In this document: in pieces, positions 8,735 through 17,729 of the stretch
Numbering within the stretch: the first letter of the stretch is position 1
How the letters are laid out: each line of letters opens with the position of its first letter
NCBI GenBank assembly: GCA_964420985.1
Contig: CAYQUT010000010.1
Location: 1-64,000 of the forward strand
Length of the DNA: 64,000 nucleotides
DNA from: CAMCTV01 sp964420985
GTDB taxonomy: Bacteria; Bacteroidota; Bacteroidia; Flavobacteriales_D; Sanyastnellaceae
Direction: 5' to 3'
Notes under the pieces: generated by a model
Told to the model about the DNA's origin: nothing
The model's input: the letters and a program-made list of their open reading frames with translations, nothing else
Database searches by the model: none
Position numbers and translations under genes: made by a program

Positions 8735-9935
8735 TTGGATACTTTTTGTATTCTCTTGGGTTCCTGTGATTGGGTATAGTCAGACCGGTTGCACAGATAT
8801 TCAGGCCAGCAACTTTAATCCTGTGGCGATGGTAAACGACGGGTCATGTCTGTATCCATCTACCATAGCTCAACCTGAAACATCTGTTCCACTCAATGCG
8901 ATGGTCAATGAGTCTTCAGGATTGTTTTTTTGGAATGAAAAAGTTTGGACCCACAATGATGATACGGATGGTCATTTTTATGCCATTGATACATTGACAG
9001 GAGAAATCATGGATACCATCAATTGGTCGGTACTCACCAACGTTGATTGGGAAGAGGTGCAGTGCAATGAAGACTTTGTTGTCATTGGGGACATCGGAAA
9101 CAATTTGGGAAACAGGACAGATTTGAGATTTTTTGTTATTCCTTACAACGCTTTTGATTCAGGCGATTTGTTCGTCGTGGATACTATTTCTTTTGAATAT
9201 GAAGATCAAACGGATTGGACTCCTAGCTTGAACAATAACGATTTTGACGCTGAAGCATTTCTATTGACACAAGACAGTATTTTTATTTTTTCCAAATGTT
9301 GGAGTTCGATGCAGACCAAGCGATATGCCCTTCCCTTAGAGGTGGGTATTCACATTGCGCAAAGAAGAGAGGAGTACAATGTTCAAGGTTTGATCACCGG
9401 TGCTTCTTGGGATGATTTGAAAGAGCAAGTGGTGTTGTGTGGTTACAGTAATTTATTGATGCCTTTTTCGGTTTTGTTGTTTGATTATTCCAATGGACAA
9501 TTTTTTAATGGCAATAAGCGTAAAATTGTATTGGGGATGGGCCTGCATCAAGTTGAAGCTGTGGTTAACAATGGTAATGGAAGTTTTCTTTTTAGCAATG
9601 AAGCTTACGATGGAGTGGTGAATGTGGGGGCTTCATTGCACAGGGGGTGGATGATTGATCCATGGGTAAACAGTATGAACGAGATTACCAAGGCCCAAGA
9701 ACCTGCAGTTATATACCCCAATCCTGCAACCCACTCAGTTTCCGTTCAACTTTTTAATCCTATTCATGGTGCTTGGCGATTTTCAATTCTTAATGAAAAG
9801 GGTCAGCAACTGGATAAGGGAAAATTTCACGGTTCCAAGTGGACTTATGATGTGTCGGAATTGCCCCCAGGATTTTATACCATTCAATTGTTGATAGGAC
9901 AAAAAGAATACTTTTATCGGATGATCAAGGAATGA
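8691..9935 (+). CDS. Secreted T9SS cargo protein, unknown function
   Basis: A 414-residue protein with a signal peptide (hydrophobic residues about 15-29, cut after GYSQ). A cysteine motif of the form GCTD...NFNP...DGSC follows near residues 33-54, then a beta-rich body that may be a propeller. The last 80 residues form a type A T9SS sorting domain starting IYPNPATHSVSV. It overlaps recG by 44 bases; a second ATG at 8700 is equally possible. The same cysteine motif recurs in the product of 45828-46925. Function unknown; probably surface exposed. Confidence 0.75.
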   Translation: MRTMICNPIGLRYRSWILFVFSWVPVIGYSQTGCTDIQASNFNPVAMVNDGSCLYPSTIAQPETSVPLNAMVNESSGLFFWNEKVWTHNDDTDGHFYAIDTLTGEIMDTINWSVLTNVDWEEVQCNEDFVVIGDIGNNLGNRTDLRFFVIPYNAFDSGDLFVVDTISFEYEDQTDWTPSLNNNDFDAEAFLLTQDSIFIFSKCWSSMQTKRYALPLEVGIHIAQRREEYNVQGLITGASWDDLKEQVVLCGYSNLLMPFSVLLFDYSNGQFFNGNKRKIVLGMGLHQVEAVVNNGNGSFLFSNEAYDGVVNVGASLHRGWMIDPWVNSMNEITKAQEPAVIYPNPATHSVSVQLFNPIHGAWRFSILNEKGQQLDKGKFHGSKWTYDVSELPPGFYTIQLLIGQKEYFYRMIKE

Positions 9936-9947
9936 TAATTTAGCATC

Positions 9948-11426
9948 ATGTCAGAACGCAAGGCGATTATTTCTGGACTTTCATGGAACACATTGACTGT
10001 TGTGCTACAGGTTGTGATACAACTGATGTATACCGCCATCATGGCCCGTTGGATTTCACCGGGTGATTTTGCCATGATGGGAATTGTACTGAGCTTGATG
10101 GGATTTGCAGAGATTTTTTCACAGGTAGGTATCGGTCCCGCATTGATTCAACGCAGGGAAGTACATTCAGGTCATATCAATGGCGCTTTTTGGACGGCCG
10201 TCGGGTTGGGATTGACTTTCACGCTGGTTTTTGTTTGTGCGGCACCCTGGATAGGTCAGTTGTATCAAATGCCAAGATTGGTTTTGATTACCCAAGTGGT
10301 TTCTACGGCTTTTATCATCTCTGCATTGGGTGTTGTGCCCAGAAGCATGATGATGAAGCACATGGCGTTTAAGTCTTTTTTCAAGGCCAGCATGTGGAGT
10401 GTGGTACTGGGAAATTTGGTCGTTGGATTGACTTTGGCCTATTTCGGCTGGGGAGTATGGGCCTATGTGTGGGCTCTTTTTTCTCAAAACGTGATCATGA
10501 CATTGGGTTATTGGTGGTATGAGCCTATTCGTATTGGTTGGGATGACACGCGAAAGGGGATTAAGGAGTTACTGCGCTATGGAACAGGAAGCACTTTGTT
10601 CAATGCGTTGAACTATGCGGCTACAAAAGTTGATGTAACGATGGTCCCTTTGCTTTTGCCTCAGGATCAATTGAATACTGCAGGATGGTATGAACGAAGC
10701 GCTTATGTGGTTTCTTTGCCCATTACCATCATGGCCAAACTAAGTGACAATGTTTTGTTCAGTGGGATGTCCAAAATGCAGGATGAAAAAGAACGATTGC
10801 AAAAATTGGTTTTGATTACAACCAATGTATTGTCCCTTGCTGTTATTCCTACTTCTGTATGGGTGATTTTGCATGCTGAATGGTTGATGACTTTTTATTT
10901 GGGTGACCAATACCAAGGTGCGGGAGTCATACTTCAGTTTTTATTTGTAGCGGTTGTGTTTAGAACGTTGAATCGAGTGAGTGATGCACTACTTAGGGCG
11001 GTAGACGCAACATTTGAGGCCAGTTGGATCAAAGGCTTATACGTTACCCTGATGGTGTTGGCTTGTTGGGCGGGCGCGCTATATGGCATTCAATGGATAG
11101 CCCTGGGTATCGCCATTTCTACAGGAATTCATTTTTTGATGGGTGCATGGAAGGGACAACGGCTGATAGAAGGAAGTATGATGTCGTTGTTGCAAACCAC
11201 TTGGAATGGTTGGCGTTTGGGCATCATTGTTTTGTTGGATACGCTTTTGGTAAAGGAGTTCATGTTTGGTGGTCAATCCTCTTTTGTCGAGGTAATGATT
11301 ACCTTGGTTATGATGTTGATGACCTATGTTGTCGTTTTGTACAAAATGCCACATTGGTTGGGATCAACATCCATTAATCCCATTCAATTTATCCCACAAG
11401 GATTGAGGCAGAAAATGAAGCTTTAA
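9948..11426 (+). CDS. Wzx-like oligosaccharide flippase (MOP superfamily)
   Basis: A 492-residue membrane protein with roughly 12-14 hydrophobic helices and the opening GLSWNTLTVVLQ typical of polysaccharide-exporting MOP flippases. Such proteins flip undecaprenyl-linked sugar repeat units or lipopolysaccharide precursors across the inner membrane. It follows the secreted-protein gene by 12 bases, so they may be cotranscribed. No glycosyltransferases are adjacent, so the glycan is unknown. It converges with the next gene with 3 bases between stops. Confidence 0.85.
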   Translation: MSERKAIISGLSWNTLTVVLQVVIQLMYTAIMARWISPGDFAMMGIVLSLMGFAEIFSQVGIGPALIQRREVHSGHINGAFWTAVGLGLTFTLVFVCAAPWIGQLYQMPRLVLITQVVSTAFIISALGVVPRSMMMKHMAFKSFFKASMWSVVLGNLVVGLTLAYFGWGVWAYVWALFSQNVIMTLGYWWYEPIRIGWDDTRKGIKELLRYGTGSTLFNALNYAATKVDVTMVPLLLPQDQLNTAGWYERSAYVVSLPITIMAKLSDNVLFSGMSKMQDEKERLQKLVLITTNVLSLAVIPTSVWVILHAEWLMTFYLGDQYQGAGVILQFLFVAVVFRTLNRVSDALLRAVDATFEASWIKGLYVTLMVLACWAGALYGIQWIALGIAISTGIHFLMGAWKGQRLIEGSMMSLLQTTWNGWRLGIIVLLDTLLVKEFMFGGQSSFVEVMITLVMMLMTYVVVLYKMPHWLGSTSINPIQFIPQGLRQKMKL

Positions 11427-11429
11427 ATT

Positions 11430-11717
11430 TTATCGCTTGGAGATTTTATTGTTGGCGATGCTTCTCTGTCTGTTGCACTTAAAACGATCAGGAGATCCTG
11501 ATCCCATCTTCTGGTGGTGCTTAGTTAATCTTCCATTCATTCTCTTGCGCCACATTTTGAAACTGGATTTTAAAGAGTGGCTGCGCATAAAGTCAATGAC
11601 CTGAGCCTCTGATAGCCCAAATTGAAATTCAATGGCTTCGAAAGAAGTTCTGTCCTCCCAAGCCATTTGAATAATCCTGTCTTTCTCTTCTTCGTTAAAA
11701 GTGTTCCAAACTTCCAT
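11430..11717 (-). CDS. TIGR03643-like small conserved protein
   Basis: A 95-residue basic protein. The first 60 residues (FNEEEKDRIIQMAWEDRTSF, then EAIEFQFGLSEAQV) form a helix-turn-helix-like segment that I recognise as the TIGR03643/DUF2805 family of unknown function. The basic tail could bind nucleic acid (inference). A TAATATTG box, one mismatch from TAnnTTTG, ends four bases before the ATG, so it probably has its own promoter although it follows metF by 38 bases. Confidence 0.8.
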   Translation of the reverse strand: MEVWNTFNEEEKDRIIQMAWEDRTSFEAIEFQFGLSEAQVIDFMRSHSLKSSFKMWRKRMNGRLTKHHQKMGSGSPDRFKCNRQRSIANNKISKR

Positions 11718-11755
11718 ATCACAATATTATCAGAAGAATGATTAAACAATGGGAA

Positions 11756-12709
11756 TTACCAAACCTCTTTTGCGATTCGGGCGGTATCCGCTGATTTTCC
11801 CATGGTGTAGAAGTGAAGCACAGGAACCTTGGCGGCTTTTAGTTCCTTGCATTGTTCAATGCACCATTCGATACCAATGTTTTTCACCTCCTTGTCGTCC
11901 TTGGCTTTCATAACGGCATCCACCAAAGCATCAGGAAGGTTAATGTAAAAGTGCTTGGGAATGCTCACCAATTGTTTCTTTGAGATCAATGGTTTGATTC
12001 CTGGAATAATCGGAACATTGATTCCTGCTTGTTGGCATTTTTCACTGAAATCAAAAAAAGCTTGATTGTCAAAAAACATTTGGGTAACAATGTAATCTGC
12101 TCCTGCATCTACTTTTTGCTTCAAATACAATAAGTCGGTGTTCAGATTGGGTGCCTCAAAGTGTTTTTCAGGGTAGCCGGCAACACCAATACAGAATTTG
12201 GTTTTTTCCGTATTTTTTAATTCAGGGTCAAGATAAACCCCTTGATTCATTTTATTGATTTGATGCACCAATTCAGCCGCATAGGCATGACCGCCAGGTT
12301 CTGCTCTGAAGTCAGGCTGACTTTTGATGGGGTCGCCTCTCAAGGCCAAAACATTATCGATCCCCAAGAATTGAAGATCAATCAATGCATCTTCTGTTTC
12401 TTCTGCTGTGAATCCACCGCAGATGATGTGGGGTATGGTGTCAATTTTATATTTTGCTCCAAGAGCAGCGCATATCCCAACCGTACCGGGCCTTTTGCGC
12501 GTGATTTTTTTTCTGAGCAATCCATCCCCTTGATCTTGATAAACAAATTCTTCTCGGTGATAGGTGACATCCACAAAGGCAGGATTAAAATCCATGAGTA
12601 CGTCCATGGTCTCGCAAATGCTGTCGATGGTATTTCCCTTCAATGGAGGTAAAATTTCAAAGCTGAATAAAGTATCCTTCGCTTTTTTGATATGTTCTGT
12701 AACTTTCAT
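11756..12709 (-). CDS. metF: 5,10-methylenetetrahydrofolate reductase
   Basis: A 317-residue TIM-barrel flavoenzyme that reduces methylene-THF to methyl-THF, the methyl donor for methionine synthase encoded just upstream. Seen motifs are FSFEILPP near residue 16 with the catalytic glutamate, DVTYHREE, LALRGDP, and QMFFDNQAFFDF. Length is normal. It starts 17 bases after the end of the methionine synthase C-terminal gene and is the last methionine gene of the riboswitch-controlled operon. Confidence 0.95.
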   Translation of the reverse strand: MKVTEHIKKAKDTLFSFEILPPLKGNTIDSICETMDVLMDFNPAFVDVTYHREEFVYQDQGDGLLRKKITRKRPGTVGICAALGAKYKIDTIPHIICGGFTAEETEDALIDLQFLGIDNVLALRGDPIKSQPDFRAEPGGHAYAAELVHQINKMNQGVYLDPELKNTEKTKFCIGVAGYPEKHFEAPNLNTDLLYLKQKVDAGADYIVTQMFFDNQAFFDFSEKCQQAGINVPIIPGIKPLISKKQLVSIPKHFYINLPDALVDAVMKAKDDKEVKNIGIEWCIEQCKELKAAKVPVLHFYTMGKSADTARIAKEVW

Positions 12710-12726
12710 TTTCTTTTTTTTTAGTT

Positions 12727-15375
12727 TTACCCAATCATTAAATGTCCCAACCAGCGTTGGGCTTCTTCAAAGTCAATGCCTTTTCTTTTGGCATAATCTT
12801 CTACTTGATCTCTTCCCAATTGCGTAATTCCGAAGTATTGACTTTCAGGATGAGAGAAGAAGTAACCACTTACTGCAGCAGTAGGATACATGGCCAAACT
12901 TTCTGTGAGCTCCAATCCTATTTCTTTATCCGGTTGTAATATTTGCCAAATGGTTTTTTTCTCCAAATGGTCAGGACACGCAGGATAGCCGGGTGCTGGT
13001 CTGATGCCTTGGTATTTTTCTTTGATTAATTCTTCATTGCTCAATTGCTCATTGGGTGAGTATCCCCAGTATTTCACTCTTACTTCCTGATGTAGGTATT
13101 CTGTTGTGGCTTCTGCAAAACGATCGGCAACGGCTTTGATGAGAATCTCCAAATAATCATTTTGATCGGCGCTAATTTCTTTGAGCCATTCTTCAACGCC
13201 AATGCCAGCATTCACGGCAAAGCATCCCATGAAATCAGGGTTCTCTGGATGGTCAGAAGAGATGAAATCTGCCAAGGCCAAATTTGGATTGCGACCTTTC
13301 TTGTCCTGTTGTTGGCGCAAAGTGTGGAATTTCATTCCCGTTTTGTCGTTCAGAATAATATCGTCGCCTTTCCTGTAAACAGGGAAAATTGACCAGGTTG
13401 CTTTGATTTTTATTTTGTTCTTTTGGACAATTTCGTCAATCAATTGCAAGGCATCAGCATACAGTTTTTTGGATTCTATTCCTACCACTTCATCCTCTAA
13501 TATTTGAGGGAAAGGTCCCGCCAATTGCCATGTTTGGAAAAATGGTGTCCAATCGATGAAGGGTATGATGGTCGATACAGGTACATCAATGGTGTGTTGT
13601 CCTGGGATTTGTGGAGTGTAAATATTGTTGTCCGTTTTTAATCCGTTGGCTCTTGCCTCTTCTATTGTAATCAACGGATTTTTAACCAAACTCTTGGCGT
13701 AGTTTTCTCGTACCCTTTGGTACTCATTTTTGGTTTCTAGTACAAAATGATTTTTTTGTTCAGAGAGCAAATGACTCAGGTCTTGTGCTGCAGTTCCCGC
13801 ATCTCTCACGTATTTTATTGGACCTTGATAGTGGGGGTCTATTTTTACCGCTGTGTGAACCAATGATGTGGTGGCCCCACCGATCAACAAAGGAATGTCC
13901 AACCCCTCTTGTGTCATCAGCTTGGCCATTTCTGTCATGATTTCAAGAGATGGCGTTATTAGCCCACTCAATCCAATAACATCCACTTGCTCCGCTTTGG
14001 CTCTGGCTATAATTTGTTCATTGGGAACCATTACCCCCATATCAATGACGTCATAGCCGTTGCAAGCCAATACAACACCGACAATGTTTTTCCCGATGTC
14101 ATGAACATCTCCTTTTACAGTGGCTAGCAATACTTTCTTTTTTGCAGTGGCAGTGCCGTTGTTTTTTTGCTCCAATAGCAATGGTTCCAATATGGCAACA
14201 GCTTGTTTCATTACTCTGGCCGACTTGACCACTTGAGGCAAGAACATTTTTCCACTTCCAAAATACTCTCCGACAATATTCATTCCTGCCATCAATGGAC
14301 CTTCTATGATGGCCAATGGGGAGTCGTACTGGGCAATGGCCTCTTCAATATCAGCCGGAATGTGTGTGGGAATTCCTTTGATTAGGGCATCGGCTAATCT
14401 ATCCTCCAAGGGAATGACAGAGCGATCAACGATGGTTATTTCCTTTTCCTTGGAGGGTTTAATCTCCTCAGCCAATTTCAACAGCCTTTCAGTGGCATCT
14501 GCTCTTCTGTCCAATACCAAATCCTCAACATGCTCCAAAAGATTTTTATCAATGTTGTCATAAATGACCAATTGAGCGGGATTGACAATTCCCATGTCCA
14601 TACCATTTTTAACGGCATGGTAAAGAAATACGCTGTGTATCGCTTCTCTTACTGTATTATTCCCCCTAAAGGAAAAGGATACGTTGCTGACACCACCGGA
14701 AACGAGTGCGCCGGGTAAATTGTTTTTGATCCAATGAGTAGATTGAATAAAATCCAATGCGTTTTTTCGGTGTTCCTCCATTCCTGTTCCAATGGGGAAT
14801 ATATTGGGATCAAAGATGATGTCGTGGGCATCATATCCGGCCGCCTCTGTGAGCAGGCGATAAGCACGTGAGCATATTTCTATTCGTCGATCCAATGAGT
14901 CCGCTTGGCCCACCTCGTCAAAGGCCATTACAATCACGGCAGCACCGTATTTTTTAATTTGTTTTGCTTTTTGCAAAAAAGCTTCTTCTCCATCTTTCAA
15001 GCTGATGGAATTGACGACACATTTCCCTTGGACACATTGCAAGCCTGCTTCTATCACTCTCCAGTCAGAGGAATCAATCATGATGGGAACACGGGAAATG
15101 TCAGGTTCTGTTGCAATGAGATTAAGAAAATGGGTCATTGCCTGCACCCCGTCAATCATTGCTTCATCCATGTTGATGTCAATGATCTGTGCACCATTCT
15201 CAATTTGTTCACGGGCAATGGCCAAGGCATCTTCCCATCGTTGTTCTTGAATACAACGTAAGAAAACTTTGGATCCTGTGACATTGGTTCTTTCACCAAC
15301 ATTGACAAAATTGGAGTCGTGACGGACAATCAACGGTTCTAAACCAGAAAGAATCAGTTTTACTTCGCTGCTCAT
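12727..15375 (-). CDS. metH: Methionine synthase, folate/B12/activation part
   Basis: An 882-residue cobalamin-dependent methionine synthase lacking the homocysteine domain, which is the separate upstream gene. In order: pterin-binding domain (NVGERTNVTGS near the start), B12 cap (EGPLMAGM), B12-binding domain with the cobalt-ligand motif DVHDIGKN near 425 and GLSGLITPS, then the activation domain with RPAPGYPACPDH near 790. The ATG at 15375 shares ATGA with the stop of the upstream gene, which favours it over an upstream in-frame ATG at 15441. The two products presumably act as one enzyme. Confidence 0.95.
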   Translation of the reverse strand: MSSEVKLILSGLEPLIVRHDSNFVNVGERTNVTGSKVFLRCIQEQRWEDALAIAREQIENGAQIIDINMDEAMIDGVQAMTHFLNLIATEPDISRVPIMIDSSDWRVIEAGLQCVQGKCVVNSISLKDGEEAFLQKAKQIKKYGAAVIVMAFDEVGQADSLDRRIEICSRAYRLLTEAAGYDAHDIIFDPNIFPIGTGMEEHRKNALDFIQSTHWIKNNLPGALVSGGVSNVSFSFRGNNTVREAIHSVFLYHAVKNGMDMGIVNPAQLVIYDNIDKNLLEHVEDLVLDRRADATERLLKLAEEIKPSKEKEITIVDRSVIPLEDRLADALIKGIPTHIPADIEEAIAQYDSPLAIIEGPLMAGMNIVGEYFGSGKMFLPQVVKSARVMKQAVAILEPLLLEQKNNGTATAKKKVLLATVKGDVHDIGKNIVGVVLACNGYDVIDMGVMVPNEQIIARAKAEQVDVIGLSGLITPSLEIMTEMAKLMTQEGLDIPLLIGGATTSLVHTAVKIDPHYQGPIKYVRDAGTAAQDLSHLLSEQKNHFVLETKNEYQRVRENYAKSLVKNPLITIEEARANGLKTDNNIYTPQIPGQHTIDVPVSTIIPFIDWTPFFQTWQLAGPFPQILEDEVVGIESKKLYADALQLIDEIVQKNKIKIKATWSIFPVYRKGDDIILNDKTGMKFHTLRQQQDKKGRNPNLALADFISSDHPENPDFMGCFAVNAGIGVEEWLKEISADQNDYLEILIKAVADRFAEATTEYLHQEVRVKYWGYSPNEQLSNEELIKEKYQGIRPAPGYPACPDHLEKKTIWQILQPDKEIGLELTESLAMYPTAAVSGYFFSHPESQYFGITQLGRDQVEDYAKRKGIDFEEAQRWLGHLMIG

Positions 15376-16388
15376 ATTGTTGGGTTTTGGTGTTCCACCA
15401 ATTGGTGAATGGCACAAATGTGATCTGGTGTGGTTCCGCAACAGCCCCCGATGATTTGGACACCGTTATCTTCAAGAAAGGCAGTGATTTTTTTTGCCAT
15501 GATTTCAGGCGTCTCATCGTATTGGCCCAATGCGTTTGGCAATCCAGCGTTGGGGTAGGCGCTTACAAAAGCGGTGGTATGCTTTTTCAATTCTTTGACA
15601 TGTGGCAAAAGTTGATCGGCTCCCAAAGCGCAGTTAAAGCCAATGCTAAACAACGGCAAGTGTGAGAGGGATATGGCAAATGCGGCCGCCGTCTGACCGG
15701 ATAATGTTCTACCTGCGGCATCGGTGATGGTGCCGCTGGCCATGAGTGCAATATCTCCATTGGGATGGGCTGCAGTGATGGGTTTTAAATTCTTTTTTTC
15801 TAAAACATCTAGAGCTGCGTGAAAGGCCGCTTTAGCGTTCAATGTATCGAAAATAGTTTCAATTAAGATAGCATCCACCCCGGCATCGACGAGCGACTCA
15901 ATCTGCTCAAAATAGGCTGCATGCAATTGATCATAGGTCACAGCTCTATAAGCAGGATTGTTGACATCGGGAGACAACGATGTTGTTTTGCTCGTAGGAC
16001 CTACAGCGCCTGCAATGTATTTTTTTGATTGATGACCATATTTACTATAATACGCCTCTCTTGCCTTTTTTGCACATGACACGGCTGCTGCATTGACCTC
16101 TGCAATGCAATCGGTGAGGGAATAATCTTCCATCGAGATTTGCTGGGCATTAAAAGTATTGGTTTCCACGATGTCTGCACCTGCCTCAAAATATTGAAAG
16201 TGTATCTCTTCAATGATGTCGGGTCGTGTGATACAAAGCAAATCATTGTTGCCTTTTAATGCAACGTTGTGGTTGGCAAATCGAGTTCCTCTAAAGTCGT
16301 CCTCGGTCAAAACATGACGCTGAATCATCGTGCCCATGGCGCCGTCTAGCGTTAATGTCTTTTTTACAATATCTTGATATATTCCCAT
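15372..16388 (-). CDS. Homocysteine S-methyltransferase domain of split methionine synthase
   Basis: A 338-residue stand-alone Hcy-binding module equivalent to the N-terminal third of MetH. Zinc-ligand cysteines are seen in GFNCALGA and in GGCCGTTPDH near the C-terminus; LDGAMGTMIQ opens the barrel. It transfers the methyl group to homocysteine, working with the B12 protein encoded next. MGIYQDI at 16388 is chosen as start because the longer alternative at 16409 lies closer to the riboswitch and adds an unconserved peptide. It is first in the operon behind the SAM-I riboswitch. Confidence 0.93.
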   Translation of the reverse strand: MGIYQDIVKKTLTLDGAMGTMIQRHVLTEDDFRGTRFANHNVALKGNNDLLCITRPDIIEEIHFQYFEAGADIVETNTFNAQQISMEDYSLTDCIAEVNAAAVSCAKKAREAYYSKYGHQSKKYIAGAVGPTSKTTSLSPDVNNPAYRAVTYDQLHAAYFEQIESLVDAGVDAILIETIFDTLNAKAAFHAALDVLEKKNLKPITAAHPNGDIALMASGTITDAAGRTLSGQTAAAFAISLSHLPLFSIGFNCALGADQLLPHVKELKKHTTAFVSAYPNAGLPNALGQYDETPEIMAKKITAFLEDNGVQIIGGCCGTTPDHICAIHQLVEHQNPTI

Positions 16389-16431
16389 GATCGTACATTT
16401 GCTTATCAATGGGACGAGGAGAAAACCTCTT

Positions 16432-16532
16432 ACTCATCTTTCTCTTGTTTCCAAGAGAAGGAATTGGCACCCTGCTTTACCGGGGTTGCCAAGACTTCAT
16501 AGGGCCATTTCCCTCCGTCTTTCTTGATAAGT
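16432..16532 (-). promoter_or_regulatory. SAM-I (S-box) riboswitch
   Basis: On the minus strand the conserved S-box core is readable: CTTATCAAGA, GGAGGGA, TGGCCCTATGA, GGCAACC, GGTGCCAATTCC and AAAGATGAG. The P1 helix forms between ACTTATC (16532-16526) and GATGAGT (16438-16432), with all seven pairs made, one of them G-U. The aptamer ends 43 bases before the methionine synthase start, so SAM should reduce expression of metH and metF. A short GAGG/CCTC hairpin follows without a T-run, so control may be translational (inference). This stretch also reads as an open frame, which is spurious. Confidence 0.93.
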
Positions 16533-16536
16533 GATG

Positions 16537-16544
16537 CAAAGATA
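16537..16544 (-). promoter_or_regulatory. Promoter -7 box of the riboswitch-metH operon
   Basis: TATCTTTG matches TAnnTTTG exactly and ends four bases before the 5' strand of riboswitch P1, so transcription should start at the aptamer's first base pairs. A TTG lies 15 bases upstream. The box lies directly beyond the stop codon of the TauE/SafE gene. Confidence 0.6.
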
Positions 16545-16548
16545 ATGA

Positions 16549-17334
16549 TTAAATCCAACCAATCATTAAACAAATCGAAAAGAGAATCAGGCCGACTGCA
16601 ATTATTTTTTGAAGCAATGGTAGGGTGACACTTCCCATGTATTTTTTTCCAAGAATGACCCCTGCAGATGAACAAATGATGGCAAACAAAAGCACTTTCC
16701 AGTGATCATTGAAGATTTGACCATTGATGTGTTGCACGTATTGGCTCATTCTGGTGAGATCAATGAAAGTTGCAATGATAATTCCCGTTGCAATTATAGC
16801 TTCTTTGGTCAATGATGTTCGGATCAAGAAAGCGCTTCGCAAAGCTCCCTGATGTCCCGAAAGACCGCCGAAAAATCCGCTGAGCATTCCGCCCAGAGGC
16901 AGCCATCGATGGTCGAAGGATGGTCTTTTGTTCTCAGGAGACCATTCAAGAAGCGCAAAAAACAAAAGGAAAAATCCAATCAAGAGATTGATAAAATGGG
17001 TGGTAGTATTTGTAAAAGGTACAATAATGTCCGCATCCAATTGACCAATGTAGGAGAGTAGCTTTGAGCCAAGCCATGCGCCTATTATAGCCGTCGGGGC
17101 AAATCTTGCTATGGTCTTCCAATCTGTGTTTTTGTAAAACAGCGTGAACTTGAAGAGGTTGTTAAACAAGTGTACAATAGCCGTGAGAAGAATAGATAGA
17201 TCGATGGGGAAAAACAAGGCCATCACCGGCATGAGGAGTGTTCCCAATCCAAAGCCAGAAAACAGTGTAAGTGTTGAACCCAAGAGGACTACGATGCCCA
17301 GCACGAAGCCCTGAAAACTCAAGATGTCAATCAT
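16549..17334 (-). CDS. TauE/SafE family membrane permease
   Basis: A 261-residue protein with about eight transmembrane helices, in the TauE/SafE anion exporter family. GFGLGTLLMPVMALFFP in the first repeat and GMLSGFFGGLSGHQGALRS in the second are the duplicated signatures. Substrates in the family include sulfite and organosulfonates; here it is unknown, although the methionine operon follows. The start at 17334 (MIDILSF) is preferred to 17352 because a TACTTTTG promoter box ends four bases before it, inside the longer frame. Confidence 0.85.
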   Translation of the reverse strand: MIDILSFQGFVLGIVVLLGSTLTLFSGFGLGTLLMPVMALFFPIDLSILLTAIVHLFNNLFKFTLFYKNTDWKTIARFAPTAIIGAWLGSKLLSYIGQLDADIIVPFTNTTTHFINLLIGFFLLFFALLEWSPENKRPSFDHRWLPLGGMLSGFFGGLSGHQGALRSAFLIRTSLTKEAIIATGIIIATFIDLTRMSQYVQHINGQIFNDHWKVLLFAIICSSAGVILGKKYMGSVTLPLLQKIIAVGLILFSICLMIGWI

Positions 17335-17338
17335 GGAG

Positions 17339-17346
17339 CAAAAGTA
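17339..17346 (-). promoter_or_regulatory. Promoter -7 box of the TauE/SafE gene
   Basis: TACTTTTG, an exact TAnnTTTG match, ends four bases before the ATG at 17334. It is back to back with the plus-strand TATCTTTA box at 17370-17377, which lies four bases before the SUI1-like gene. Confidence 0.55.
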
Positions 17347-17381
17347 ATCCATGGGCTTGAAAACAGTATTATCTTTACATC

Positions 17382-17729
17382 ATGGCGCAGCAAAAGAAGA
17401 AAATGAATTTGTCTGACTTGGGGGGATTGGTTTACAGCACCGGTTCGCTGCCTGAGCAAGAGGAATTTTCTGAGGAATTGGAAAATGGTCAACAGAATTT
17501 AAGGGTATGGTTGGAGAAGAACCACAGGGGTGGAAAGGTGGCTTGTGTCATCAAGGGATTTGTAGGGAGTGATGATGATCTCAGTGAGCTGGCCAAGTTT
17601 CTCAAGACCAAATGTGGAACGGGTGGTTCAGCCAAAGATGGGGAAATAGTGATTCAAGGGGATCACAGAGATAAAATAGTGCAGTTATTGTTGGAAAAAG
17701 GTTATCCAACCAAAAAAGCAGGAGCGTAA
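17382..17729 (+). CDS. SUI1/eIF1-like translation factor (YciH type)
   Basis: A 115-residue protein with a SUI1 fold in residues about 40-110. LEKNHRGGKVACVIKGFVG and LAKFLKTKCGTGGSAKDGEI are the family signature. Bacterial YciH proteins resemble eIF1 and are thought to influence start-codon fidelity or stress-time translation. Interestingly, this genome appears to use many leaderless mRNAs. Its TAA overlaps by one base the ATG of the next gene, so the two are cotranscribed. Confidence 0.9.
   Translation: MAQQKKKMNLSDLGGLVYSTGSLPEQEEFSEELENGQQNLRVWLEKNHRGGKVACVIKGFVGSDDDLSELAKFLKTKCGTGGSAKDGEIVIQGDHRDKIVQLLLEKGYPTKKAGA

Noticed and set aside
16430..16675. 81-residue minus-strand open frame before the methionine operon
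   Set aside because: Its 3' half is the SAM-I riboswitch aptamer and its 5' half lies antiphase inside the TauE/SafE gene.
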